A DNA stretch of 64,000 nt from Drosophila miranda (lineage: Eukaryota; Arthropoda; Insecta; Diptera; Drosophilidae): assembly GCF_003369915.1 (NCBI RefSeq), contig NC_046674.1, positions 14,942,001 to 15,006,000 of the forward strand, read 5' to 3'. Shown in pieces: positions 21,319 to 33,722 of the stretch (position 1 is the stretch's first letter; the number at the start of each line of letters is the position of its first letter). The notes beneath the pieces were generated by a model. It was not told the origin of the DNA. It ran no database searches and worked only from the letters and a program-made list of their open reading frames with translations. The position numbers and the translations under genes are program-made.

Positions 21319-21991
21319 ATGTGCTTTGCGTGTCCCTGCCTGAGATGGCTGTGTAGGTGCTCCAGCTTCAGGGCCAGCATCCTCTGGGCCTGCTGGAACA
21401 TCGTCTTTGGACTCGTTTTAATTGGTGCGTGGAGCGGGAGGGAGAATATTCAATTCTGTATGTCCGTCGGGGGTCCAACTATCGAATCCATCGAATCTGC
21501 AAGGGCATTGAAGGCTTCAGCCATCGAATCGGGAGCTTCCCCGTCCCGGCCTAATCTCGAATCCTTATCCCACCCGATTACGCCTAGATAAAGTCCTGGA
21601 CTTTGTGCGGGAGCAGAAGCTGGCAGCCGCCATCAAGGTAATCGGCTGTCTGTCCGGAGCGGGCTTCACGCTGTCTGGCGCCATGCTGCTGGCTGGCATT
21701 CTGAAGGTAAATCTGATCATCCGAGAAGATCTCTATTTCTCAAGTCGCGTCGATCCGCAGGGATCGCGGTGCTTGGTCTGCTCCTCCATAATTGTCTGCG
21801 GCCTGAGCACACTCGCCATCCACTGGATGATCATCCCGCTGGGTAGGTATTGCGAGTATCCCCCAGGAAATAATCGCATCTTCTGCCCCTTAGCGCTGTA
21901 CATCATCTTCTCAATAGCCGCTTATACCTATCTAAAAACCGAAATGGATGCGGACAGGGAACACTACGAGGACTTGGATCCGAGGGTATAG
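21319..21991 (+). CDS. Small multi-pass membrane protein, four exons
   Basis: The inferred exons are 21319-21424, 21588-21706, 21761-21842 and 21894-21991 (TAG), with introns of 163, 54 and 51 bp and GT..AG ends; the total is 405 bases, 134 residues. Phases (1, 0, 1) join cleanly. The N terminus is Cys-rich (MCFACPCLRWLCRCSS), suggesting palmitoylation near the membrane. Hydrophobic segments lie at about residues 20-35, 53-74, 79-97 and 98-116, with a charged tail (EMDADREHYEDLDPRV). The shape resembles small four-pass insect membrane proteins of unknown function; I cannot name the family. Introns 2 and 3 are multiples of three without stops, so retention would still give an open protein. Start ATG 21319 is the only one giving a sensible first segment. 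Confidence 0.72.
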
Positions 21992-23689
21992 TCCTGCCTT
22001 TCTCTGGGAGAAAGGTGAAAGATAGCAAATTCCACCGAGTGTCCAGCATGGCTGCAGAATTTGGGGAGCAGAACGTTTGAAATTCCTTAGAAAATACAAT
22101 TCAAAGACTCAAAAATGATAATAGTTTCCTGTCTTTACAGTAAAGGTTGCAGAGGCTGCCAAAAAGCCTGTCGATTCAAGCACACAGCTCGTCAGTGGAC
22201 GTCGGATAACGAAGAGGTGCGTGTGAGCACTCAAAGGGAAGCAAATAAACCAAACAATTGATCTAAATGTGGACTCTTTTCCTTGAATGTTTGTGCCTCT
22301 ACCCCAAGACCTAGCCTCTAGGCAAACTGTCTCTAGTCGACCCGCATAATCAGACATTGTAGACATTGTAGACCTCTCATTACTCGGTGCGTCTCGTGTC
22401 GAATGGATCGATCTGTTGAGGGTAGTATCAATGGCACTCATTCGATTAGATTACGGGTAATCGACCCCTAATTCCGCAGTATTCTGCGAATAGGTCACAC
22501 AGTCGGCCGGGCTTCAACCCCTGGATAATGACAGCCCACGGGACACGGATGCGATGACGGTTGGGCTACCTGGCATATTATTGCAGACAATTGCCAGGCT
22601 ATTGACATTTCAATTGTCTCTCATTACTGCCGAAGGACCGAAGACCGAGACACGACCCTACGACCCTCATTTAAATTACAAAAAAAAAGAGAAGAAGAGG
22701 AAGAGGAGACGGGCAGGGTGACACGCATGCAATGAAGGCAGTGAAATTTGCATAATAATAGCACAATTGCACACGCTTCAGGTATTAAACAGTCCGCCCC
22801 GATCCGAGCCATCCGCCACTCGATTTGGCCAAAATGGAAAATGCGCAAAGGGGGGGAAAATTCGAGCGAAAGGGAGAGTCAAAGCCAGAGCCAAAGCAAA
22901 ATGTAAAGAATCCAATTTTCACTTAATTCTCTCTGCGATGCTGGGAGGTTCGGGAGACCCCGTCCGAAGGGCTCTCCAGGCCACCGGGGTCCCGGGCTGT
23001 CCCCTTTTGGTGTGTCATGGAAACCACTCCCCTGCCGCTGCCGCTGCCGCTGCCGCTGCCGCTGCCTCCTGCAGTCGAAAGTGCTGCGAGCAATTTCCAT
23101 TTGGTTTGTTATTTTGTTTCAAAGTATCAATTTGTGTATCATTAAAATAATTTGATTTCCACTCGACCAAGCCCGACCAAGCCCGACCCAGAGCCGGGCC
23201 TGTATCCGCCTGCAGCCCGCGGGGCCAGGTCCTTCCCGGAGACGGTTGCCCTTTCCTCCGGAGAGGCCTCTCGACACGGCCGGGGGCTCTAATTAGGCCC
23301 CGCCGCACACGGCCCAGGGGATCCAATGAAGAGATTCGATTTTTCGACAATCACATATCGCATTTCGACTCGATTCGATTACTTTGGATGGCACTCGCCT
23401 TTGCTTGGATTGCATGGAGGAAAATTTAAATAAAACCCCCAGGAAGGAGGGGGGAAAGCCACTTTAAGGAAGGGAAGGACACATCGACATCTTTACTCAA
23501 TTAGTCATTCGATCAATTCGAAAGTAAATCTGATTCTGAGAGCCTCAAGGTGCCACATGCTCGTGTGTGGCAGCTGTGGCAGCTGTCGGGGTGGTCGTGC
23601 GGCCGCAAACAACTTGTCGGCATTCGGGCGGCATTCATTAACGGAATCAGCCACTCGATGCGGTTGGGAGCCGATGCCAGGACACCCTC

Positions 23690-23755
<66 letters not shown>

Positions 23756-24920
23756 GGCAGATAGGGATGACAGCCGGAAAGAATTTCCAGCCGTCACCCG
23801 TCCAAGGATACGACGGAGTCGGCGACAGCGACAGCGACTGCGGCTGTGCCTCCTTCCGCTTCCGAGTGCATGCAACCGCTGCTGCTGGTTCCCATCGCTG
23901 CATGTGGCACATGCCAGAAACTGTCATGCCATTGATGATATCCGCATGATTTAGGAGCCATTTGCGCCTGGCTAGAGTCGGAGTCACCCCCCCCACCCGC
24001 CGCATGGGGCATTCTACATCCTGCATCCTGCATCCTGCATCCGCATCTGCATATGCATAAATAAATAGACTGACTCGCTTGGACAGTGATTTGGTTTTGG
24101 CAAAATGCAAATGGAAGTGGAAGTGGAAATGGAAATGGAAAAGCCTGCAGCTGATGGCTTCCTCGGGACGAGAGAGGGCCTGCGACCCGCTCAGGGATCT
24201 GCCCAAACGTGGCCAACAGTTTCCAGTTTCACTCAAAAATCACAGTCTCTTCGAGCTATCTCCATAGCTTTCGATTGATTCATTGGTCCCTCGAATGCGT
24301 TTGATTGGGTTTGCCCATAATTCTGCCTAATTTACAAGCCTGGTGCCCCCCTCCCCCGTACCCCCCGCATGATTCACCGATGAGTAATAGAACAGGCCAA
24401 GGAAGTCGGCCAAGTTTGCCGTTTCCTATTGATGCCGCCGCAACGCACTCTTCGAATGGGTTTCGCATTCAGTGGCCTGGAATTTATGGCCTAAGTAGAT
24501 CACATAACGCTCTCGCTCCTTGGCTCAGTGGCTCGTGCGAGGGAGATGTTGTATGTGTCACACTTCGGGCTCATTACGTTTGCTTTCAAGTCGAAACTAG
24601 GAGCAGTACCGCAGGGGGATGGGTGGGGGGGGGACTAGGGGGATGGGGGTGTACACCATTTTCCATCAAAGTCAAACAAAACGTAAAGAATAAAGAATAA
24701 AATTATGCACACTTGACGACAAAAATCAACATTCACAAACATTGGCAAAGGGGGCAAAGGGTGGGGACGGGCAGGGGGGTGGGAAGGACATATTGACAGT
24801 AAGCTGACAGTTCGTCAGTGGAGCCACAATCACCACAAGGACCATAGATGATGGCTGGTGACAGGGAGAAGGACGGGGAGCGGAGAGCGGGGAGCGGGAC
24901 CACAACCGCGACGCCTTGTC
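21992..24920. other. Intergenic with (CCAG)n
   Basis: No gene is seen. The main features are a purine-rich block near 22680-22710, (CCGCTG)n near 23033-23066, and a long (CCAG)n array at about 23692-23757. Long frames across the arrays (for example 23505-24236 on the minus strand) are artefacts of the microsatellite. Confidence 0.5.
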
Positions 24921-24942
24921 TGACGTGACGTGACGTGACGTG
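24921..24942 (+). promoter_or_regulatory. TGACG tandem: four overlapping ACGTG cores
   Basis: The pentamer TGACG repeats four times, producing four ACGTG cores at 5-bp spacing and overlapping TGACGT half-sites. ACGTG is the core of HIF/bHLH-PAS elements and TGACGT that of CREB/bZIP sites. Function is unproven and it may be a short microsatellite. Confidence 0.3.
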
Positions 24943-26459
24943 TCGGGATCCGTTGTGGTCTCTTGTATTATGGCGACGTACGGCTTAATGTGTGGCCACC
25001 AATATCCAACATGAACTCATAAACCAAACCATGAACAAGGGCACCAGCCCCCCCCCTTTTGCCCTTCTGCCGTTCTCCCCCTTTCGCCTCCTTTTTGGGA
25101 GGTATATTAAAATTGATTACTGCAGCCCAGCCCAAGCTCATGTTCGGGGCCATTGACATGGGTGGGTGGCAGCCCCACTCCTACCAGGGCCAAGGGGGCC
25201 CCCCTGCTAGACCAATGACGTGACAGCAGCCCATTTACTGGCGACAAGTTGGCCATTCGGGGGGCTCTGTGGTGCGTACGAAATGACTGCTTGCTGGGAG
25301 CGCGGAATCATTTGGCTAACCAAAAAAGGATACACTAAACAGGACACACACACACACACACATGCCAGAAGATGGATGAGCTCCAGTTGTGTGGCACTGA
25401 TTCATTTCAATTAAAAAGAGAACATCTGCTCCAACCCTGGCGGAGATCCCTGGAGATCCTTTCAACCCATTAAGAATTCGATAATTCGAGATACCAGATA
25501 CCAGAGATTACAGATGGATCATCTTTCGCCGCCCCCTGCCGACGGCCCCCCTACTCCGCCCCCTCCTCTGCCCGCCCCCGTGCCACATTCAGCGGCAACT
25601 TTGACAGTTGCTGGCAGCACCTACAAAAACAGACCTGGAACTAACCGAAAAAGTTGCGTAAACTTCGAGTGCCTGCAACTTCGAGGGAACGTGGAGCACG
25701 CCAAGGAGCACCGAGTAAATATTCTCGGAGCCGGCACAATTCAATTTAACTTTTTTCATTTCTTTTGCCAAGAGCTCTGTTTTATTTTTATTTATTTATT
25801 TATGTCGCTGGGGGCTGGGGGCAGGCCCTCTGCAAGTGTGATATGTGGCTGTTGCTGGCAATTTCCAAGAGCCTCTCAAAAATTAAAATGTTCCTCATGC
25901 ACGAGAGACTTCTGATGGAACGAATCGAAATGAAAGCTAACGGCCCGGACAGACCAGGACCCCCGCGACACAATGCTGTCCAAAGTCCGGAGCCCGGAGC
26001 CCAGCGCGCTGGGGGGGCGGGGGGTCAGGTGTACCACCCGCCCCACTCGTCCCGCAGTGGAGGGTTTTGTGACCTTTTGTGGGGCGTGTAAGCGAGGAGA
26101 TGCAAGCGGGCATCGATAAGTATCTATATCTACAAGATACACAGTCGTATCTTCAATAATAACAACACTGGGCAAGGCCTCAACAAAAGCTCTAGAAAAA
26201 TAACTATTTTCAGACCAAAAAAGCAAAAAAAAAACCAAGGAAAATGGTAAGAAAAAGGAACACCCACTCATTGCTAAATAATAGGAAAGCCCACAAATGC
26301 AAAGAGAGGCAAGGGCCGCGGCTCTACTTTGAAGCCCGTTAGGCAGTTGGTAGATGAAATCGTACGATATGAGTGCCTTATACGAAATATATTGAAGAGG
26401 GAAAGAGCATGGAATACCTCCATTCTGGCTATAATAAGGAGCCGAACGGCAGTATCTCT
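24943..26459. other. Intergenic, nothing recognised
   Basis: I see no gene. There is an (AC)n tract near 25344-25361 and a polypyrimidine/AT region near 25750-25800. A 231-codon minus-strand frame at 25876-26571 overlaps a transposable-element fragment and shows no domain. Confidence 0.45.
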
Positions 26460-26682
26460 CTACAAATAGCTCTAAAGTTGTAGATGCCACAGAAAGGCGA
26501 AGGAAGTCTTCGAAATACAACTTTTGGTTCCTCCATCCAGACAGAAGGACGGCCAGACAGACATGGCTCAATCGACTCGGCTAGGGATGCTGATCAAGGG
26601 TCTACAAATATGCTCTATGGAGTCGGAAGCACTTCCCAGAGGGAAAACTAGCATACCCCCAGACGCTTCGAGTGCGGGGTAT
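26460..26682 (-). mobile_element. DINE-1-like fragment, reverse orientation
   Basis: Read on the minus strand it has the DINE-1 order: CGCACTCGAAGCG, GGAAGTGCTTCCGACTCCAT, GATCAGCATCCCTAGCCGAG, then TCCTTCTGTCTGGATGG. It is diverged and lacks most of the body. The left edge is approximate. Confidence 0.55.
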
Positions 26683-29600
26683 GAAAACGATGATTGCTCA
26701 AGTGTGGGAGTGTTTTTAAGGAGCCAGTTGTTCATTATGCATGCACTCGTGTCCTGAGAGCTGACTGGCAGTCATTCCCGGTGACGGAATGGAATGCACA
26801 CACTCGTATGGCCCCCACAATATCCAGAGCTGTCTTGGGTTGTGTCCTGTCCTGACCAAACACCAAACAATATTCGGGACAGAGCACCGAACCAATCTGT
26901 TGGCAAAGCCAAAGCCAAAGCCAGGAACTGCTGTCGGCCAGAGGCACTTGACTCGAGTTTCTGTGGAAGCAGGACGCCTCGGGGCGGAGGTGAACCGCAG
27001 AGTGCAGAGTGCAGAGCGCCTCTAGTTTTGAGGGGAAGCGAATCCACACATGTCCGACACGAGTCCAGGACTTCTTTTGGGGGCCCAGGCAAAGACGTGT
27101 CTCTGTCTCATTTCACTCGCAGGCAGGCGGGCCATAAATCTCCGTAAACTAGCGCTCAGCGAGCCAAAGAGGGGGTGGAGGGGATGCGGGGGAGACCGAA
27201 ACACGAAATCACATTCGCAAAAAATAATTAATATTTATTACCCGAGAATGAAGTATTATCAAATTGCATAATTGCTGTGTTTCTCATTCGACACGACAGG
27301 CGGGACAGGCAGGGGGGTCAGGGGGGGGGGGGGGGGGGGGGCAGGGGGGGGGGCAGGTCTCCATTCCCTGCTCTCCCTCTCTGTTTCGGTTTCCGCTGCC
27401 TATCCATTCCCGATCCCGAGGAGTGACCACCCGCACAGCACCCGCCCCGAAAAGGCACCTCCTCGGACCTCCACAAAGTGTGTGTACAATATATTACACG
27501 ACTTGCTGCTACTTGGGTCTTGGCCTGGCTCGTGGTGGGCCTGGCCTGGCCATCGCATCGGACCCTGGCTACTTGCGCGCAAATTGCTACTCTCGTCCAC
27601 CGCTCGTCCACCGCTCGGTCCGGCAAACTTTTTGATATATGAATTAAGTTTCCTTTCGGCTGGATAGCCCTTGTGCCCCGTGCCCCGTGCCCCCGTGCCA
27701 CGTTCCTCCTTGTGCCCCTTGTGCCCTCTGCGAGTGTGCAACGGCTGTGCGGCGCTGAGACATTTTGGATTTACGTTGTAATTACAGGATTTTGGATTTC
27801 TTCTCTGGCCTGGACGGCCGACCAACTGGCCCCCGGGTCGCTTGAAGGTTATTTATTATGACATGTTATTTAGGTTTCATTTCAAAACTTGATTGGACAC
27901 TTTAGACCGGCCCAGGCTGCAGTCGAGGCCCCAGATCCAGGCCCAGGGCGAGTCAGCGGAAACATTGCGTGCCCATGTGATATTCCCCAAAAGCACACAC
28001 GGCCCCCTGCCCCCTCCCCGAAGAAAGGTTTCCTTTCGTTTCCCCCCCCCCCAGGTGGGGTGGCGGGGGAGGCGATGGGTGTGAAATTTCGAGCTGCTCC
28101 CTCGCACGCGATCCGCCGCGACGGTGGGGTCCAGCGGAAGGGCTGCGTAACAACATTGTGTAATCCATTCTTATCGCGAGTCGACTCTCGTCTTACAAAC
28201 GTTTTCGAATACTTTCCACACGGCTGCATCTGCATTCTTGGATCAATAATCCAGCCCCAGGGCAGAACTTCCTTCCAAGACTAGAGGGGTACACGATTTG
28301 ACCCTTGAACAGATTCAAGACCCGTAGGCCCCCCCGTAGGCCCGAGAGACGGCGACTCGCATCACGATGATTTGCCTGATTTGCGGGGCTCTCTTGGTGG
28401 AGAGAAAATAAAAGAAAAGCAGAGCCCAAATGTGAATTCATTTAAATAATTAAACCATGAGGCCGGAGCCGGAGCGTATGTGTACGTACACCTTCGACCT
28501 CCAGAGGCACAAACGGGGGCTGGGGTGGGGACGGGGGAGAGTTAATAGCTCTCAAATTATAGCAGACAAAGAAGAGAATAATTAAAATGAAACGAAATTA
28601 ATTTGTTCCACTTCAGCCACCCGCCTAACAATGATAAGACGTTTTTTGCTGCTGCCGCTCTCCAGGCCATGGCCCGAACCCAGGCATACGCACAGCGATT
28701 GCCAGACCACATGGGACCCGGACGGACCCACCGAAAGACGGTACCCACACACACACACACGGAATTACGGCTAATTTATCTAATGTGTAGACGTGGCCAG
28801 TCGGCCGTGAGACGGTGACTGGCCAAAACCCAGCGACAGTTGGGAAAATGGGACTGCAGCCACGGCAGAGATGGAAGAGGCGGAAGACTGGAATGCAGTC
28901 TCACTTTCATCACTTTCGCCGAGACCCCTGGAGCTCCTGCTCCTGGTTGGGCTCCTGCCTGGACTCCTGCTTACCCTAATCAATGTCATCGGCTTCACGC
29001 TTCCATTTTCCATTTTCCACTTTCCACTTTCCCATCAGGACTTGTCGTCGGAGCCGCCACCTGTGCTGCAGGCCCTCAATCCTGTCGGTCATAAAGCGGC
29101 TAAATTATTGGCTCATCTTATCGCTGGCCCGCAGATGTCAAAGATCGAAGGGCATAGAGCCCCTGGAGCCCCTAGGGAGGCCCTAGTCTTTTGCCTTCAA
29201 ATAGTATCTAATTTCATTAGGCTAATGCACTGCCAGCTAATGCTCCAGGAATCGCCGTATGTTTTCTCAACAAAATATATATTTATCGGCAAGTACGAAA
29301 TAAAAGTAAAACTGAGAAATGACGAAATCTCATAACATAAAAAGGCCATAAGAAGAAGGTCAGGGAAAACGAAAGTAAGTGAAAGACCAGCAACGCCCAA
29401 AAATGGGAAAATTAAATGGGGAAAATGGGGAAAATGGGGAAAATGCGGGGAGAAAAAAACAATAGAGCTGCGGCGGGGCGGTATACGTATAAATACAATA
29501 AAATGGCAACATTATATTGCCATACAAAAATCGTGAATAGATTTCGTTAGGCCATCCACCAGTTCCCCGATTTCTCCCGATTTCCTAGTTCCTAGTTCCA

Positions 29601-32560
29601 GGCTCTGTCTATGGCTATGGCTATGGCTATGGCTCCCAGTTCCAGTTTGTGTGTCAGTGATGCGTCGTTAAACTGTAAAAGACCGTAAAAAAGCGAACCC
29701 ATAAAAAAATGAGTGAGTAGTCGTACGTAGAGCCGGGGGAGGGGCGGGGTGACTGCCACAAATGAACGGGGAACAGGCGAGTAAATCATTTTACAATGGC
29801 CCATTGGCCGTCGCCGCCGCCCTCCCGCCCTACCGCCCCTGCCCCCCCCGCCAGTCCGAGAAAAGTGCCAACGGCTTTATGGCTCCCATGGAAGGACAAT
29901 CAAGTAATAGCCGACGATTTTTACGATGACACAGAACTACATAATAAAAGATATATCAGCCACTGTCCGTCCAGCCCCCCCAGGACCCCAGGCCTCTGGA
30001 AGTCAACAAGCAGCTCCTTCTAATACCCAAATCGTTACCCATTTGGCACGCCAATCCCGCGATGCATGTCCCCAATCACTCTCCGGCCTGTTTGGTGACA
30101 ATTTCAATTTTTTGTTCGCTCCTCTCTTGTCTCTTGTCGGTTGTCTCTTGTCTGTTGTGTTCTGTGTATTTCGTTCTCATATCAGAATGGACGCAAAGCA
30201 CGCGAGCGAATCCTCAAACACATTCTGTATAAAATCGTATCTGTTTGCCTTCGAATAGGTTGGTTACGGGCCCCCCTTCCAAGGATCGGACAAATGCATT
30301 CCATACAAATATTTTCCATAGCATCACTACATTTAGGGGCTCCATGGACTGGCAACCCAAGGGAGTCGATCGGTTACAGTCTGCCCAAAATCAGATCCGA
30401 AAAATTTCTATTTTTCTTTCTCGCTCACTCTATTTGGCGATTTTCTGGCAGAGGGCCAGCCTCCTTGCCTCACACTGGAACAAATTAATATCTATATCTG
30501 ATGGCCACAGAATAGCCGACATTTTTGGTGGCATTCCAGAGAAAAACCAAAGAAATTCGCATTCATTCCATTCCGTATCCGACTGAAGGAAGGATTCGAA
30601 AGAACTAAATACTGGATATCGAAATACTGCGGATTCATAGGCAGGGCTTCGGATGTACTCCTTAAATAAGTCTGTGGCTTCAATCGAAGAACAGAAAAGA
30701 AGTATAGCAGAACCCCTAGAGTGTATGCGAGTGGCCCATCCATACGGAACAGATGCTCCAAGAGAAGTAAGAGAAGAATGAAATAGTTCCAAGAAGACTA
30801 CAGTTTTTGCTGAGAGACAGCGTCATATGCTTTGACAATCTGTTGGTGAATTGTTGGCCAAAAAAATGGCTTCAATTTTGGATGAAGTTTTCAATTTGTC
30901 ACTTCGCTGGGCAGAACGAACGGCTTTAATGCTCTTGGTTTCGGGGAAAACCTTTGGCTTTGCCGTTGCCTCTGCCTTTGCCCCGACTTGATTGACAGTA
31001 ATGACATTTTCACAATTCGCTGGGCGGAAAACACTGAAAAGCTGCGAGCTGGCACGACACTCGACAGCGACAGTCGACGGTCGACAGTCGACGGTCGGCA
31101 GCCGACAGTCAATAATAAAAATTGCATGTTGAAAACACATTTGGGACTCCAGAAGTCACACACAGTCGGCAGTCACTGTCGGCGGCAGTCGTCTCCATCG
31201 CAGCGGAAGCAACGCAGTGGGGCCCTCGAGCGTAAAGCGACGCGAGCGGAGCGGAGCAGTTGACACCCGGAGTCGGTGCCGGAGCCGGAGCCGGATCCGG
31301 AGCCAGTGGAGTCCTGAAACCCTTTTGGCCTTGGAGGGACAGGGGCTGGAGCTGGGGCTAGGGCTGGGGCTTCCAGTTAATTTATTTTTGGTTAATTTCT
31401 TTCGTTAGTTATGTTACTGCCGCTTGCCCCGGCAAACCAGGGCCTCTCATTTATTGCACATTGGCAGGAACTTTGTGATTTACTTTAATAAAGAGCCAAG
31501 GCTGGTGCGGGACGGGGCGGCAGTTACGGGGAGGACTAATTGTTGTGGAACTATGTCGGATACGGGTATGGCATGTGGGCTAGCCAGGTCATGGCATCTC
31601 TCCCCCGGCTCGATCGATACTTGGCTGGCTTGCAGATCCATCGCTCCTATGGCAGCTATAGGATTCAGTCATTCCAGATCCCAGATTCCCCATCCCAATC
31701 CTTGGGGCCATCTCGGGCGCTGCGAGGTCGAGGCTTCGGTAGAGAGAGCCCTAAAAACTGGGAGATTCGCTCTTGAAATTTTTACTCTGTAAAATGCGAT
31801 AAAACGAAAAACAAACATCATAAACTGATGGCTCCCCGGAAGGGGAGGGCAAACAACAACAACAACAAAAAAGAAAAAGCGAAATATATATTAGCAATAA
31901 TTCGAAACATCAATTTTTTATTGCCGCTCGCAATCATTTAATCATCTCGAGTCATCAGCTCCCTCTAGTAGATTCTGGAGTGGGACGGGGGAGGGGGACG
32001 GGGGACCGGGACGGGGTAAGGGGTGTTGAAGCATTCCGTATCCCGGGATTCGGATCCCCATCGACCATTTGACACATGTGTCACTTGCAACCGTTCCGCT
32101 CGTTCCGCTGTGGCTGTGGCAGGGACTCGACTCTCGACTCTGGTGCTGGAGCTGTCGCTGTCGCCGTCGCCTGAGCCTTCGGTTGACAGCTGTCAGTGTC
32201 AGTTTACATAATTTATAGATTTCAGCGCATAAAAAAGTCATAAAATTTACAATGTTGCTTTCGGGCAGCGCCTCTCCCCGTCTCCCTGTCTCTCACTCGC
32301 TGATGCCTTATTTTTATGAGCAAAGACATCAATTTTTCGCACAGCACAGCAGAGCAGAGCAGAGCACAGTCTAGCCTGGCTAGCAACAACCCGGCAACGG
32401 CAGCAAGCAGCACTATTCGTATTCTTCTCGGTCCCAGAGTGTCGGTCCCAGAGCTGGCGAGGATTTCCATTGGCATTGCCATTCGAAATGCTTTTGATTT
32501 ATTTGTATTTGTATTTGTATTTGTATTTGTATTTGTGTGATTCTTTTCTCATATTCAGCT
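26683..32560. other. Long intergenic region
   Basis: No supportable gene. It includes a G-rich tract of about 45 bases at 27313-27353, (ATGGCT)n near 29608-29632, a GTCGAC-rich stretch at 31059-31110 and (TTTGTA)n at 32502-32536. Some ATG-started frames (for example 28871-29335, 154 codons) occur but show no domain, codon bias or splice context that I would trust. Confidence 0.5.
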
Positions 32561-32649
32561 CTGGCGATAAATCCTCGCACTCAACAAAATACATCAACGA
32601 TTTATAGTGGCCCAAGCGGTACAGAACGACCCGAACAATACATTTATTT

Positions 32650-33400
32650 ATTACATTTTTTCTATGTTATCTGCACAGCGATGCTCTTGCTCTGCCACGA
32701 ACTTTCAATTTCGTTGTTTGCTGGGAGATAGGGAGGGGAGAGAAACAAAGGCCTACGCTGCTCTGCTGCACCGCTCTCACCTTCGCTTTAGTGACTTGAC
32801 ATACACACACATAGTATGCGCTATGCTCTTGTTCGGCCAGCAGCTTTGGCTCGCTTTTGCTGGGAGAGTAAGAAGCTTGGAGCCGCCCACGCTGCTGCAT
32901 TCTATCGCGGTTTTATCAGTTTCTCCCGGTCTCTCATTCAAAGTGATCAATTAAATCGTCTGTTTTGGAATGTGCACTCGCGCCGAAATGCAGACGCACC
33001 TACACATCCATAAACACATATGCACTACAAGCTAGTTCGGCCCGTGACGAAATTAAACACGGTGAGAGCGCTTTGTTTGATGAGAGAGAGAAAACCGTAA
33101 AATGTCACAAGAAAAGAGAGCGAACCACCTAGTCTAATTTCATTATGGTTCGGCCGCAAACGTTTGCTCTCGTTCTTGCTGTGAGATGGAGAGAGATAAG
33201 CAGAGCAGAAACGAAGTCAGATTTCGAAGCAGAGCTTGCACTCTTGCACTCTTGTCACAGTATTCTCAGTTCCCCCTCCCCCTCAGTCGGTGATTCAAAG
33301 CGTTTAATTAAATCGTGCGTCCAAATGCAAGGTAACAAAGGCGGAAAGTGTGTAAAAGTGCGAATGAAAAAATTCACCGGTAGAACTATGGTCTAGAACG
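32650..33400 (+). promoter_or_regulatory. Probable promoter region with repeated modules
   Basis: Three degenerate modules near 32683, 32818 and 33145 share GCTCTTGTTCGG and TTGCTGGGAGAG themes, and the last two also share ATTCAAAG followed by TTAATTAAATCG (32937-32960, 33293-33316). GAGAG motifs (GAF-type) are frequent. The block is followed by sequence typical of fly 5' UTRs. Which gene it serves is unknown. Confidence 0.4.
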
Positions 33401-33718
33401 TGCGGAAATATTAAGTGCAATGCATTACGGCATACGAAACGGAACCATATGTGTATTATTTTTTTTCCTGTTAGAGTGAATTCAGTCCACAAGGCGGCAT
33501 TTGGGCAAAAGCTGAGTGAAAGTGTTAAAGTGTAATCAAATGCGAGTGAGAAAAAGCGCAATGACTAAATAAACAGCAAGACTATTGATCGCAATGGCAG
33601 CAAACCGAAATTAATGACACCAAATGAGTGAAAAGAACATTTAAAACAACAACAACGAAATGCAATAAAAGGAAACGGGAACAATTATGCAAAACTACAG
33701 CATTATGGTACGTTTGGT
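33400..33718 (+). other. Candidate first exon of an unidentified gene
   Basis: Sequence composition (GTGAAAGTGTTAAAGTG, CAACAACAACG, AATAAAAGG) resembles a Drosophila 5' UTR. It leads to ATG 33686 (MQNYSIM) and then a strong splice donor TTTG|GTGAGT at 33717-33722, with GTACGT at 33707 as an alternative. I could not find the following exon with confidence, so the gene is not identified. Confidence 0.3.
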
Positions 33719-33722
33719 GAGT

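Noticed and set aside
22440..22570. Possible tRNA-like stretch
   Set aside because: Could not fold an acceptor stem or find a proper T-loop (GGTTCGAATCC type).
23505..24236. 243-codon minus-strand frame rich in WLAG repeats
   Set aside because: It is produced by translating the (CCAG)n microsatellite; no domain and no conserved start.
25876..26571. 231-codon minus-strand frame
   Set aside because: It overlaps a DINE-1 fragment and shows no family features; a chance frame.
28871..29335. 154-codon ATG-started frame
   Set aside because: Hydrophobic stretch comes from TTTCCA repeats; no homology or coding bias seen.
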